A stretch of DNA of 64,000 nucleotides from Flavobacterium sp. Leaf82 (GCF_001422725.1 NZ_LMMA01000006.1:124001-188000), one strand, 5' to 3'. Positions 17,601 to 26,555 are shown, numbered from the stretch's first letter. The notes: generated by a model from the sequence alone, not told the origin. Numbers and translations are program-made.

Positions 17601-19188
17601 GATCAATCACATTTACGTTAAAAGTTGCTCCCAAACTTACACAACCATTTGCATCTTTTACTGTTACGGTTCCTGTATATGTTCCTTCCCCAGTATTTGC
17701 AGGAACAGAAATTTGGATAGATTCCGGAGACAGGCTCTTGTCTGTAACCGCTACAAAACTATTAGGTGGAGATTGGTTCCAAGTAATACTGTAGGTTACT
17801 GGACTCCCAGTTGTTGCACTATAAGTAAAGCTTGGGAATCTTTCATCATCATTCGAACAAGAAATTGGATTAGCATCTGATGATATTGTTATAGTTGGTC
17901 TCGGGATTACTGTAACCTCTGTTGCTGTAGAATTTAATGCCGCACAAAAAACTCCATTCTGAACAACTGCTCTAAATTGAGTAGTCTCTGTTAATATTCC
18001 TGAAGTATAAGTTACTGTAGTATTAGCAATATCAGTCCATGTAGTAAACGGACTTACAGAAGACTGCCATTTAACAATAGATCCGCTATGTCCTGACAAA
18101 GTTAATACTCCGCTTGTAGCTCCTGAACAAATTGTAGTTCCTCCACTTACTGTACCGGCAACTGTTGCAGCCGATATTGTAACTACAGCTGTATTATTAC
18201 TTGTAATATTAGAAGAACAAGATTCTGAAGTAAGCTTAGTAATCGTTATAGTACTGGAACCTACTGTACTTAATCCTGTTGCTATAAAAGTTCCTGTGCC
18301 TGCTGTACTAACAGTCAAATTAGCGGTTAAACCTGTGGCACCCGGACTGCTTCGATCATACGTTACTACGTAATTACCAACAGGCAATGAGGCGGGACTC
18401 CCCGTTATCGTAACTGATGATGTTGTACCAGCAGAAGCACAAATACTTGTGGCGCTTGTGCCAGTAAGACTAAAATTAGCACAGCTGTAAGAAATAATAA
18501 CGCGGCCAGCTGCACCGGCACCACCAATTTGTGAAGCACCTAATGCTGAATTTATTGCTCCGCTGCCTGCGCCTCCAGGGGGCGAACCTGCATTTCCGGG
18601 TGCATTACTTAAAAGTAAGCCCGAAACGGCAGTACCGCCTAATCCTCCAGAACCTGCTCCGGCACCACCTGCTCCGGAGGAAAGTAATAATCCTAAAAGA
18701 TTCCATGAATTACCATTTCCACCATTTCCACCAGCGAACTTTACAGTACCTGCAGAAGCTGCAACTGTACCTCCAATTCCTCCCAGAGGTGTACCTCCTG
18801 CATTATTTGCAGCTCCGCCTGATCCTCCGGCTGCTAAAATAGAGGTTTCGAAACCGGTAATTGTAGAGTTGCCTCCTGCAGTACCATTCGCAGTAGTAGC
18901 TGAGGTCTGACCTGCAACCACAATATTTAAGTTTGTTCCGGGAGTTACTAAAATTGGAGCACTTGCATAAGCACCTCCTCCTCCTCCAGCGGCACCCCTG
19001 CCTAAGAGTAATGGTGAGCCACTGGCACCAGCGCCGGATCCGCCTCCGCCCCAAGCCTGAACAAAAATACTAGTCACACCTGCCGGGACATGAAATGTCT
19101 CATTGGTTGTGAACGTTTTCATAGATCCAGATTGGGACCACGAATAAGTAATAATTAAAACGAGTAACAAAGATAATTTTAGCTTCAT
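14605..19188 (-). CDS. Giant T9SS-secreted surface protein with Gly-rich head and Ig-like repeats (type A sorting domain)
   Basis: A 1527-residue protein. Signal peptide 1-19; Gly/Ala-rich domain about 40-230 (WGGGGSGAGASG); an Ig-like module at about 345-430 (LTLSGHSGSIVKWQSSVSPF); then nine or so repeats of about 95 residues alternating two forms (YSIVWNASPANNF..AGTYTGTLTVKNANG, and shorter YSIDWD types). A second KWQSSVSPFTTW module follows at about 1350-1440, then a type A T9SS sorting domain (about 1450-1527, ending ATKKVIY). It should cross the outer membrane by T9SS and be released or anchored at the surface. Adhesion is inferred from the repeats. Confidence 0.85.
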   Translation of the reverse strand: MKLKLSLLLVLIITYSWSQSGSMKTFTTNETFHVPAGVTSIFVQAWGGGGSGAGASGSPLLLGRGAAGGGGGAYASAPILVTPGTNLNIVVAGQTSATTANGTAGGNSTITGFETSILAAGGSGGAANNAGGTPLGGIGGTVAASAGTVKFAGGNGGNGNSWNLLGLLLSSGAGGAGAGSGGLGGTAVSGLLLSNAPGNAGSPPGGAGSGAINSALGASQIGGAGAAGRVIISYSCANFSLTGTSATSICASAGTTSSVTITGSPASLPVGNYVVTYDRSSPGATGLTANLTVSTAGTGTFIATGLSTVGSSTITITKLTSESCSSNITSNNTAVVTISAATVAGTVSGGTTICSGATSGVLTLSGHSGSIVKWQSSVSPFTTWTDIANTTVTYTSGILTETTQFRAVVQNGVFCAALNSTATEVTVIPRPTITISSDANPISCSNDDERFPSFTYSATTGSPVTYSITWNQSPPNSFVAVTDKSLSPESIQISVPANTGEGTYTGTVTVKDANGCVSLGATFNVNVIDPPSITTTGILDEINTSTSSQNALLSYTASVNNPVRYSVIWDSDAIEDQSETLFNFSSSGGVINTIVIPANTPAGTYTGKLIIGDSSVFCSSVQSISITINALPTIELAAAATTVCSSSTIQTTDLSYGSLTGSPTTYSIVWDVSPANSFATVIDGAIPASPFTIVIPAGTVAGTYTGTLTVKNANGAVSTPGSIFTVTVNPSPTITLTQTEFNACSYNSFSQPIELAYSNTTGSPLTYSIVWDASSPNNSFANVTNESLPDSPIEIEIPEGTIAGTYTGILTVKNAAGCVSSNSSFDIHIQESPTITSTGQIDSVNQSTSAQNASLTYSGVTGDPTSYSLYWGLEALGASFENQEDVPFTFVSSGGVINNIEIPANVAPGSYTGTMYIINGTCFGVLPVTITVNALPTIELASSAADICPDVHFFVNSTTLNYSATTGNPVTYSIVWNASPANNLSQITDAQLPDSPITIIVPVSTNANTYTGTLTVKDASGNTSLGSVFTLKVNQLVNISAPGFVVSIDPVNTSSSPQTTTLTYDSTTGSPTSYSVDWNDQANLRSLADQPITSFAFAPNGGILNNIEISADVLPGTYQGRLKIYGEICETSIPVSIEITEPAPTIQTAPSANLVCSNINAQTTKLAVGAITGSPTTYSIVWNTSPANNFVDVTDATLVYNSPFIIDVPAGTAVATYTGTLTVKNANGVESSGNSFTVTVNQGPTITTTGIINSVCSSNNPQGALLQYTTSSGSPSSYSIDWDVAANDALLEDKPTTSFTFSTSTTFILIDIAPNVLPGTYSGTLVINNAVCSQSYPISITITTGLVGGTVTGGTTITSGSTSGLLTLSGNTGGVTKWQSSVSPFTTWSDIANKNKTYTSGPLTETTQFRAVVQGGTCFIVNSESTTVTVLSSFGKSISEIASAGTDLESAEKATTVTAFNQVINVETTNQTINQVFVFDVAGNLLYRKDGVSDSKLIINSLRSSNQVLVVKVVLNDNRIATKKVIY

Positions 19189-19657
19189 AATAATAAGTTT
19201 TAAAAATGAAAAAATCAGTGAATTCCTTGTAGTATGGGAGAAGATGGCGTAGAGTAATGATAATATTGAAATTTATTTTTTTATATCTAAATGCATTAAA
19301 AAATGCAAAATATTGACATACAGGTAATTACAGAATTAGAAAAGTGAAATTAACAAATAAATTCTTAAAATATTTATGTTATTATGTATATTATCATGTA
19401 GTATAACAGATATATTACACTTATTGTCAGGCAATTAACACATTAGACATCAATAACCCTTAATAGTGATTTATAAGAGTAATATTACTTTCTTATAATA
19501 GGTGTAATTAGATTAAAATAGTCAGAATTAGTGATAACTGATTAAAAGAGAATGAGGGGTACTTTTTAAAAAAAATTGAGTACTTAACATAACATATAAA
19601 AGATTCATTATAATAATTGATTAATCATGTACCTCCAATTTAAAATTGGTTCATAAA
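19189..19657. other. Intergenic region upstream of the giant surface protein
   Basis: Very AT-rich; it must hold the promoter of the minus-strand surface protein, but I find no clear TAnnTTTG box on that strand. No gene, tRNA or repeat is seen. Confidence 0.5.
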
Positions 19658-19693
19658 AAAAGGGAAGGAATACAATATGTATCCTTCCCTTTT
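19658..19693 (-). terminator. Terminator after the PorP/SprF gene
   Basis: A 12-bp stem (AAAAGGGAAGGA with TCCTTCCCTTTT) lies 25 bases past the PorP/SprF stop, with a T run on the minus strand. Confidence 0.8.
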
Positions 19694-19717
19694 ATTTAAT
19701 AAACAGATGATTTCTAT

Positions 19718-20617
19718 TTACATTTTATAATTAAGTCCACACTCGAAAGTGTTATTTGCATATGCACCCAACGGACCAAAATATTTAGAATAAGCCAGGA
19801 AAATCCCCAGTTTTTCTACTTCAATTCCAAATGCTGTAGAAACAATTTTATTGGTATGGTAAAATGCTGACAAATTCATCTTATAGTCCGGCAAATTAAA
19901 TCTTGCTCCGGCATCAAAAATGTCTTTATATCCCTTCACCGCTCTATAAGCAATCAGTGGCTCGATATTTAAATTTTCGTCTTGATTTGACAATAATATC
20001 TTGTAACTCACTGCTGAATAAAAAGTAGAGCGATCTGCATATTTTTTCACTCCATCATCAGTGTTATAGAAAAAACTATTAAGGTTTGGTAATGATGCCT
20101 GAACTGTTAATAGCCTGCTTGTATATGCAATACCCAAATCACCATCAAAGCCAGCGCCCTCATTAAAATTCTGTACTGATATATCATCTGTACTTCCTAT
20201 AATCTTATTGTAATCAATAGAAGTAAATTTTGCACCAGCAGACAAACCAAAGTTTAACTTTTCATCAACTCCTACAGGTAAGTGATAAGCATAAGTTGCT
20301 AATATTCTTGTTGTACTGATTAAACCGGCTTTGTCACTATTAACATTTAGTCCCAGTCCGGCTCTGCTTCCTGAATTGTATTCTAAAGTAGCATTCATTA
20401 ATACCGGATTTCCCGGAACCTGATCCCATTGTCGCTGGTAACCTATGTTTAATTTTATTCCTTCATCTCTCCCCGCCATAGCAGGGTTGTTTAAATACTG
20501 ATTTTGAAAATACATTGACTCATATTCTGTCAACTGCGCATTTGCGGTATTTGTTCCTAATATAATCAGGAACATAATTACCTGTATATAGATTGCTCTC
20601 ATTGATTTTATTTTCAT
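19718..20617 (-). CDS. PorP/SprF family T9SS membrane protein
   Basis: A 299-residue outer-membrane protein with a signal peptide (about 1-28, ending ANAQ). The family hallmark QNQYLNNPAMAGRD is followed by NIGYQRQWDQVPGNP. PorP/SprF proteins help export or anchor T9SS adhesins such as SprB and are usually encoded just after their adhesin. Here it follows the 1471-residue type B adhesin by 66 bases on the same strand, so it is its likely partner and co-transcribed. Confidence 0.92.
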   Translation of the reverse strand: MKIKSMRAIYIQVIMFLIILGTNTANAQLTEYESMYFQNQYLNNPAMAGRDEGIKLNIGYQRQWDQVPGNPVLMNATLEYNSGSRAGLGLNVNSDKAGLISTTRILATYAYHLPVGVDEKLNFGLSAGAKFTSIDYNKIIGSTDDISVQNFNEGAGFDGDLGIAYTSRLLTVQASLPNLNSFFYNTDDGVKKYADRSTFYSAVSYKILLSNQDENLNIEPLIAYRAVKGYKDIFDAGARFNLPDYKMNLSAFYHTNKIVSTAFGIEVEKLGIFLAYSKYFGPLGAYANNTFECGLNYKM

Positions 20618-20682
20618 TACATTAATCTCTGTTTGGTTATCCTCTAACCATTTTATTACTCTTGTTTGTTTGCTCTTAAATG

Positions 20683-23600
20683 TTAGTCCCTAATAATTGA
20701 AATGAATCCTTTAATTTTAGGCTGACCGTTTCCAAGATCAATTAGATAGTAATATGTATCCTGAGTAAGTGGAGCTCCATTATAAGAACCATCCCAATCA
20801 TTGTTATAATTATTTTTAGAGTACACTAATCTCGCTGCTCGGTCAAAAACTTTAACTGAGTTGTTTGAAAATAACTCTATACCCGGAACTATCCAGTAAT
20901 CATTCTTACCATCTCCGTTTGGAGTAATAATATTGGTAGGTATAATTGCCTGTGGTACAGCATCTGCTCTATCTACAATAACAGTATATGTTTCTTGTGT
21001 ACCATCTTCAGCAGTAACTACTATTGTAATTACATTTTCGCCTACGTTTAAATCTATTGGTGATTTAGGGTCAATAATTTTTCCATCTACTTTTATTTCA
21101 ATAGTTGCAGTTGGATCTATTGTTATTGGATTAATAACATATGTATTAATTTCATTTGGTACCTCTACTTTGTAATCGTTTGTATCTGTATTAAAAGCCG
21201 GACTTAAAGCACCATCGCTAATAACAATATCAGATAAACCTGCATTATCAGGAGCAGGAGCTTCTTCTCTTGTAACAATTACAGTATAAGTAGTAATAGT
21301 TCCGTCCTGAGCCTTCACTACAGTAGTAATTGTATTTTCACCTACTTGTAACGGAATTTGTCCTGAAGCTGTTCCGCTAGGAACTTCTTGTCCATTTACA
21401 GTTATTGTTGCAGTAGTATCTGCTGTAACTGGTGTAGCAGCTATACTTGTAACATCATTAGGTACTGTAGCTGAATATGCTGTATTTCCTTCTGTAAAAG
21501 CAGGGCTTAAAGTACCTTCACTAAGAGCTAAATCCGTTAAACCTGAATTATTAGAAGGATCTCTTGTTACAATGATTTCATAAGTTTCTTGTGTAATACC
21601 ATCTTCAGCTGTAACAACTATTGTAATCACATTATCTTCTACTTTTAAATCTAATGGAGATAAAGGATCGATAATTTTTCCGTCCACTTTCATTTCGATT
21701 GTTGCGGTTGGATCAACTGGTATTGGATTGATTACATATGTATTAATTTCATTTGGAACTTCTACTGTATATCCTTTTGTATCCGTGTTAAAAGCTGGAC
21801 TTAATGCCCCGTCACTAATAACAATATCAGATAAACCTGCATTATCAGAAGCTGGTGCTGGGTCTCTTGTAACAATTACAGTATAAGTAGTAATAGTTCC
21901 ATCCTGAGCTTTCACTATAGTAGTGATTGTGTTTTCACCTACTTGTAACGGGATTTCTCCTGAAGCTGTTCCGCTAAGAACTTCTTTTCCATTAATAGTT
22001 AATGTTGCTGTACTATCTGAAGTAACTGGTGTAATATTAATAGTTGCAATATCATTAGTTACTGACGCCGTATATGCTGTATTTGCTTCTGTAAAAGCAG
22101 GGGCTAAAATACCTTCGCTAAGAGCTAAATCTATTAAACCTGAATTATTAGACGGTGCTCTTGTAACAATTACAGTATACGTAGTAATAGTTCCATCCTG
22201 AGCCTTTACTACAGTAGTGATTGTGTTTTCACCTACTTGTAACGGGATTTCTCCTGAAGCTGTTCCGCTAAGAACTTCTTTTCCATTTATAGTTAATGTT
22301 GCTGTACTATCTGAAGTAACTGGTGTAACATTAATAGTTGCAATATCATTAGTTACTGACGCTGTATATGCTGTATTTGCTTCTGTAAAAGCAGGGGTTA
22401 AAATACCTTCGCTTAGCGCTAAATCTATTAAAGCTGAATTATTAGAAGGGTCTCTTGTAACAATTACCTCATAACTTTCCTGGGTAATACCATCTTCCGC
22501 CGTAACAACTATTGTAATTACATTATCTCCTACTTTTAAATCTATTGGAGATAAAGGATCAATAACTTTTCCATCAACTTTCATTTCGATTGTCGCTGTT
22601 GGATCAGCTGGTATTGGATTGATTACATATGTATTAATTTCATTAGGAACTTCTACTTTGTAATCTTTCTCATTGGTATCAAAAGCCGGGTTTAAATCAC
22701 CATTACTGATAACAATATCTGATAAACCTGCATTACTGGAAGGTTCTCTTGTAACAATTACAATGTATTCTTTAATTGTTCCGTCCTGAGCTGTTACTTC
22801 TGTTACAATTTTATTTTGACCAACTTGTAAAGAAATTTCTCCTGAGGCAGTTGCACTAGCTACCGGTACTCCATTTATTTTAACTGTTGCATAAAGATTT
22901 TCAGTAACAGGCGTTAATTTTATAGTAGTAACATCATTTTGAACAGTCGTTGCATATTGTAGTTCTGCCACTGAAAAAGCTGGGCTTAAAATACCCTGAC
23001 TAATCGATAAATCGATCAAACCTGCATTATTAGATGGATTTACAATTAAAATACCTCCAATATAATAAAACTCATAATTATTACTTTCTCCCCCACCAAT
23101 TGCAATGTTATATATACCTACAATACTGGTTGCATCTGCCGTTGTCGTAGGAACAGGTTTGGTTAGTAAACTATCTGCTGTGTCTTCATTTTGAAATCCA
23201 CTATATGTAAAAGGGAATGTTGGATTTTCTTCTCCGTACATTTTCGAAATTCCACCATCTACTGTGATTTTCAATAGTGCTTTTGTCACGACACTTTCAG
23301 CTATCGGTACATTGATCGTAGTTGTATTATTACTGGTTAAAGTTACCTTTCCCAGAGGATAAGTACCCGCAGCAGTTGTCTTTTTCAATCGGATATAAAG
23401 TGGCGCAGACCCAAAATCACCCGCGATACCAATAGTAACTGTCTGAGTATAATTAATACCATCTTTACTTACCTCAAATTCTGCTGATGGAGTAACCAAA
23501 ATTCCTTCAAGCATAGCTATACCAGCTACATTAAAGATAGTTGGTTCTGATGGTGTTCCATAAACAGTAGTTAATGCCGGTAAACTTTCAGTACTTATTA

Positions 23601-25098
23601 CTATTGTTGGTCCAACATTTACAATACCATTATTAGAAACAAAAAAGGTATTATTTTTATTTACTGCATTTGAAGCTAAGCTTCCCCATGATCCTGAAGA
23701 TACGGCTGCGTCTCCAAGTTTTATATATTTTGCACTATGTACTAAATTAGGTGCAAGATCTGCAACTACTAGAGTTGCTATAGAAAAAGTCTCATTTATT
23801 GTAGTCTTTGCTCCAAAAGTTTTAGTTCCACCTTGTGATAATACAAGATTATTATAAGTAAGTGGTTCTGATCCTAAATTTTGAGATTGTCCGTTAAATT
23901 CTACTGTGCCCGTCCCTGGAATAAATACTCCTCCAGTTCCAATAACATTTCCGGAAATTTTAAAAAGACTTGTTCCTCCATTTAATGTTCCCTGAGTTCT
24001 GATCCAATCTGTAAATTGATGAGTCAGACTTCTTGTACCATTGCCCAGATTAAGCGTCCCTGAACCACTAATTTCTAACTTCTCTGAACTCATACTTTGA
24101 GTAAACGTAGCTATACCTTGATTTTTAGACATAACTACCCCTTTTGATGTAAAGCCATCAATACTCTGAATTTCAGCATCACCACTTATATAAACCAATC
24201 CGTCAGATGTTAATGATCCATCGTTCATAAAATCACCTCCTAAAGAAAAATCAGATTGCCCTGAAATTAATAATGATGCTCCATCAGATATTGTAAGCGG
24301 TATGTTGTCTCCTAAAACTTTATTAACTCCTGTAATAGTTACAGGTCCTGTACCAACAATTATGATTCCTCCTGCAGCATCGAATAATGATAACCATTCA
24401 GGACCAGCTGCGTGTGATTGAATACTATTGTATCGTAACGTTGCTCCTGGACCATACTTTGGCGATGCCGACGTTGTTGCTGTACCTTCCATCGAAAGTA
24501 TATCTGTTACTGTAGTATTAGATTTAATTGTTTTTGTTCCACTTCCTGAAAGTGTTAAATCATTATACGTGTAATCACCAACTTCCTGAGTTAATGTTTC
24601 TCCGTTATAGTTTACTGATCCCGGGCCGGCAACTAATTTACCTCCACTAATTTTGCCGCCGATAGTTATACTTCCTGCTCCCGTAAAGGTTATATCATTT
24701 TGAAGGCTTGAGCCATGCATCACAATATCATCTTTTACTATTATTTTTCCTGTACTAATGTATAAACTGCTTCTTCCGATAGCCATCATTTCTATTGAAT
24801 TTACCGTAAGAAGACCAACTCCGTTTATAGTTAATGAAGTAACTCCACCTGAAACTGAATTTGATAGTTTGATAGAATTACATCTTACATTTGAAGTTAT
24901 TACTGGTTGAATAGGCACATTCGGAATTAATACATCATCATCTGGTAGCGGTCTTGCGCCAGAGCTCCAGTTTGTAGCCAAATCCCATGCCTGAGTATTT
25001 CCTAACCAAGTATTTTGCCCGTATCCAATTATATTAAATAAAAGAAAAGCAAGTACAATAAGTAAATTTTTGTTCATTTTTATTTTAGTTCTATTCAT
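20683..25098 (-). CDS. Giant T9SS adhesin with MBG and cadherin-like repeats (type B sorting domain)
   Basis: A 1471-residue protein. The signal peptide starts at Met1 or, more typically, Met8 (MNKNLLIVLAFLLFNIIGYG). A filamentous N-terminal part (about 30-500) has repeated beta-strand SGSGT motifs. An MBG-like domain follows at about 605-690 (KMYGEENPTFPFTYSGF), then seven cadherin-like beta-sandwich repeats of about 98 residues (about 690-1375) in two subtypes in the order b, a, b, b, a, b, a. A type B (gliding-type) T9SS domain ends the protein (about 1385-1471, ITPNGDGKNDYW). It is likely a surface adhesin moved or fixed with the following PorP/SprF. Confidence 0.88.
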   Translation of the reverse strand: MNRTKIKMNKNLLIVLAFLLFNIIGYGQNTWLGNTQAWDLATNWSSGARPLPDDDVLIPNVPIQPVITSNVRCNSIKLSNSVSGGVTSLTINGVGLLTVNSIEMMAIGRSSLYISTGKIIVKDDIVMHGSSLQNDITFTGAGSITIGGKISGGKLVAGPGSVNYNGETLTQEVGDYTYNDLTLSGSGTKTIKSNTTVTDILSMEGTATTSASPKYGPGATLRYNSIQSHAAGPEWLSLFDAAGGIIIVGTGPVTITGVNKVLGDNIPLTISDGASLLISGQSDFSLGGDFMNDGSLTSDGLVYISGDAEIQSIDGFTSKGVVMSKNQGIATFTQSMSSEKLEISGSGTLNLGNGTRSLTHQFTDWIRTQGTLNGGTSLFKISGNVIGTGGVFIPGTGTVEFNGQSQNLGSEPLTYNNLVLSQGGTKTFGAKTTINETFSIATLVVADLAPNLVHSAKYIKLGDAAVSSGSWGSLASNAVNKNNTFFVSNNGIVNVGPTIVISTESLPALTTVYGTPSEPTIFNVAGIAMLEGILVTPSAEFEVSKDGINYTQTVTIGIAGDFGSAPLYIRLKKTTAAGTYPLGKVTLTSNNTTTINVPIAESVVTKALLKITVDGGISKMYGEENPTFPFTYSGFQNEDTADSLLTKPVPTTTADATSIVGIYNIAIGGGESNNYEFYYIGGILIVNPSNNAGLIDLSISQGILSPAFSVAELQYATTVQNDVTTIKLTPVTENLYATVKINGVPVASATASGEISLQVGQNKIVTEVTAQDGTIKEYIVIVTREPSSNAGLSDIVISNGDLNPAFDTNEKDYKVEVPNEINTYVINPIPADPTATIEMKVDGKVIDPLSPIDLKVGDNVITIVVTAEDGITQESYEVIVTRDPSNNSALIDLALSEGILTPAFTEANTAYTASVTNDIATINVTPVTSDSTATLTINGKEVLSGTASGEIPLQVGENTITTVVKAQDGTITTYTVIVTRAPSNNSGLIDLALSEGILAPAFTEANTAYTASVTNDIATINITPVTSDSTATLTINGKEVLSGTASGEIPLQVGENTITTIVKAQDGTITTYTVIVTRDPAPASDNAGLSDIVISDGALSPAFNTDTKGYTVEVPNEINTYVINPIPVDPTATIEMKVDGKIIDPLSPLDLKVEDNVITIVVTAEDGITQETYEIIVTRDPSNNSGLTDLALSEGTLSPAFTEGNTAYSATVPNDVTSIAATPVTADTTATITVNGQEVPSGTASGQIPLQVGENTITTVVKAQDGTITTYTVIVTREEAPAPDNAGLSDIVISDGALSPAFNTDTNDYKVEVPNEINTYVINPITIDPTATIEIKVDGKIIDPKSPIDLNVGENVITIVVTAEDGTQETYTVIVDRADAVPQAIIPTNIITPNGDGKNDYWIVPGIELFSNNSVKVFDRAARLVYSKNNYNNDWDGSYNGAPLTQDTYYYLIDLGNGQPKIKGFISIIRD
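21870..22457 (-). repeat. Near-identical tandem 294-bp repeat inside the adhesin gene
   Basis: Two consecutive units of 98 codons differ at only a few residues (for example ILAPAF versus ILTPAF, INITPV versus INVTPV). The other repeats of the gene are more diverged, so this pair is a recent duplication or is kept alike by recombination. Boundaries are approximate. Confidence 0.8.
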
Positions 25099-25724
25099 TT
25101 TGTTTCATTTTTTTATTAGTTTTTTCTAATTTTTTCCTCATTTAATTGTGTTTTTTAGCTCATTTTTTTTATTTTTAATTTGCTACCTGCTATTTTTTGT
25201 CTTCGTTTTCAGTTTAAATTTCAAAACACATGACATTACTAAATCCATTTTTGAAAACTGATGGATTAAAAAGTCAAACCATTCAAAAAAAACTCAAATA
25301 ATAAGTTTATCATCAGTTGTATTTTCTACAATAAAAAAAATGGAATAATAAGTCTAATACGTTGATTGCAAAATTATTGCGATTAAACTTTAACAAACTC
25401 AGCCAAGCATAGTGGTTAGCACTATTTACTTACTCAAATATTGAAGCTTTTAGGATTTATTTTTGCCTTCAAAAGTTTTTAGTTGGACATATTGAGACAT
25501 TTCTTACAAAAAAGAAAATTAATTAGAGAGCAATGATTATAAAAAAAATTTAAATCACCGACGAAAAATTTTGATTATGGATTTAAAAAAGAGCAGTAAA
25601 TCAATACAACTGAATAAAAAAAGTAGAATTTTAAATCGAATGAAAATCCTAAAATAAATTATAAGCTTAATAATAGGGATGAATTAAGACTCATAAAGAC
25701 AGGAGATGAATTTTGATAAAATAA
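25099..25724. other. Long upstream region of the 1471-residue adhesin
   Basis: AT-rich, with no gene in either strand. The only clear signal is the minus-strand promoter at 25369-25397, so the adhesin mRNA would have a leader of about 270-290 bases. Confidence 0.5.
25369..25397 (-). promoter_or_regulatory. Full -33/-7 promoter for the adhesin-porP unit
   Basis: On the minus strand a TTTG (25397-25394) is followed after 17 bases by TAATTTTG (25376-25369), a good match to the Flavobacterium consensus. Confidence 0.55.
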
Positions 25725-25767
25725 AAAAAGCGGTTAAAATACATATACTGTATTTTAACCGCTTTTT
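25725..25767 (-). terminator. Terminator directly after tRNA-Arg
   Basis: A perfect 18-bp stem (GCGGTTAAAATAC pairing with GTATTTTAACCGC, extended by A/T pairs) with a seven-base loop begins two bases past the tRNA 3' end. Confidence 0.85.
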
Positions 25768-25768
25768 G

Positions 25769-25842
25769 TGACCACGGAGGGGTTCGAACCCCCAACCCTC
25801 AGAGCCGAAATCTGATATTCTATCCAGTTGAACTACGTGGTC
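25769..25842 (-). tRNA. tRNA-Arg(UCG)
   Basis: A 74-base cloverleaf on the minus strand. Acceptor GACCACG/CGTGGTC, D stem GTTC/GAAT, anticodon stem TCAGA/TCTGA with loop TTTCGGC (anticodon TCG, reads CGA), variable loop GGGTT, T stem GGGGG/CCCTC with TTCGAAC loop, discriminator A. CCA is not encoded. A terminator follows directly. Confidence 0.93.
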
Positions 25843-25854
25843 TTTATATTTTAG

Positions 25855-25900
25855 ATTTATGATTTTAGTCCCGATAGCTATCGGGACTAAAATCATAAAT
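25855..25900. repeat. 46-bp perfect palindrome (REP-like)
   Basis: Each 23-base arm is the exact reverse complement of the other; the centre is TCCCGATAG/CTATCGGGA with no loop. It lies between the tRNA 5' end and the yqeY stop. It may act as a yqeY terminator, but no T run of note follows on the minus strand. The outer part is like the inverted repeats of the dcw cassette (25849-25868 matches 34747-34766 at 19 of 20 bases). Confidence 0.85.
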
Positions 25901-25902
25901 TT

Positions 25903-26352
25903 TTATACTAATAACTTCTTAACGATTGTAGAAATAGTTTTTCCTTCAGCAGTTCCACCTAATTGTGCAGCTGCTAATCCCATAACTTTACCCATTGAAG
26001 CAATTCCTGAAGCTCCTGTTTCAGCAATAATTTTTGCAATTACAGTCTCTACTTCTGCTTCGCTTAATTGTGCAGGCAAGAATTTTTCGATTACAGCAAT
26101 TTGTGCCAATTCTGGCTCAGCTAAATCAGGACGGCTTTGTTCTGTAAAAATACGAGCACTTTCTTTACGTGTTTTAACCAGTCTCTGAAGTAATTTAATT
26201 TCTTCGTCTTCTGATAATTCTTCTTTAGAACCTGATGCAGTAGCCGCTAATAACATCTCAGACTTAATTGCTCTTAAGGCTTCTAATGCTACAGTATCTT
26301 TTGCTCTCATGGCGGTTTTAATCTCGTCCATGATTAATGTTTGTAAGCTCAT
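25903..26352 (-). CDS. GatB/YqeY domain-containing protein
   Basis: A 149-residue protein of the YqeY family, related to the tail domain of GatB/GatE amidotransferases that touches tRNA. Visible are the start LMDEIKTAMRAKDTVALEAL, the central LLQRLVKTRKESARIF, and the Gly-rich end MGKVMGLAAAQLGGTAEGK. The cellular role is unclear. It is separated from ftsZ by a terminator, so it is transcribed on its own. A 15-bp palindrome lies 18 bases upstream. Confidence 0.92.
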   Translation of the reverse strand: MSLQTLIMDEIKTAMRAKDTVALEALRAIKSEMLLAATASGSKEELSEDEEIKLLQRLVKTRKESARIFTEQSRPDLAEPELAQIAVIEKFLPAQLSEAEVETVIAKIIAETGASGIASMGKVMGLAAAQLGGTAEGKTISTIVKKLLV

Positions 26353-26369
26353 CTTAGTTTTTTATTTAA

Positions 26370-26384
26370 ATAGGTAATACCTAT
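26370..26384. promoter_or_regulatory. Palindrome ATAGGTAATACCTAT upstream of yqeY
   Basis: A perfect 7-1-7 palindrome lies 18 bases before the yqeY start, the size and position of an operator. The regulator is unknown. Confidence 0.3.
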
Positions 26385-26502
26385 AATTGATATGAATATT
26401 GAAAGTTTATTCCGGACTTCGCTTGAACTAATAATAAGATTAACTTAAAAAGTCTATTAAAGAAGTCAAATTTTAAATTCTGTGCGAAGATAAAAAAAAT
26501 AA

Positions 26503-26528
26503 CCCGAAAATTAAATCCAATTTTCGGG
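26503..26528 (-). terminator. Terminator at the end of the dcw cluster, after ftsZ
   Basis: A 10-bp stem (CCCGAAAATT with AATTTTCGGG) is followed on the minus strand by TTATTTTTTTT. It lies 28 bases past the ftsZ stop. Confidence 0.85.
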
Positions 26529-26555
26529 CTATCTGTAATTATTAGGATTGTAAAA

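Noticed and set aside
18531..19054. Leu/Arg-rich frames antisense to or out of frame with the Gly-rich head of the surface protein
   Set aside because: They are shadows of a Gly/Ala-rich coding region with biased codons.
21923..22474. Two similar plus-strand frames
   Set aside because: They are antisense shadows of the duplicated adhesin repeat.
25684..25896. 70-residue minus-strand frame
   Set aside because: It lies across the tRNA-Arg and its terminator.
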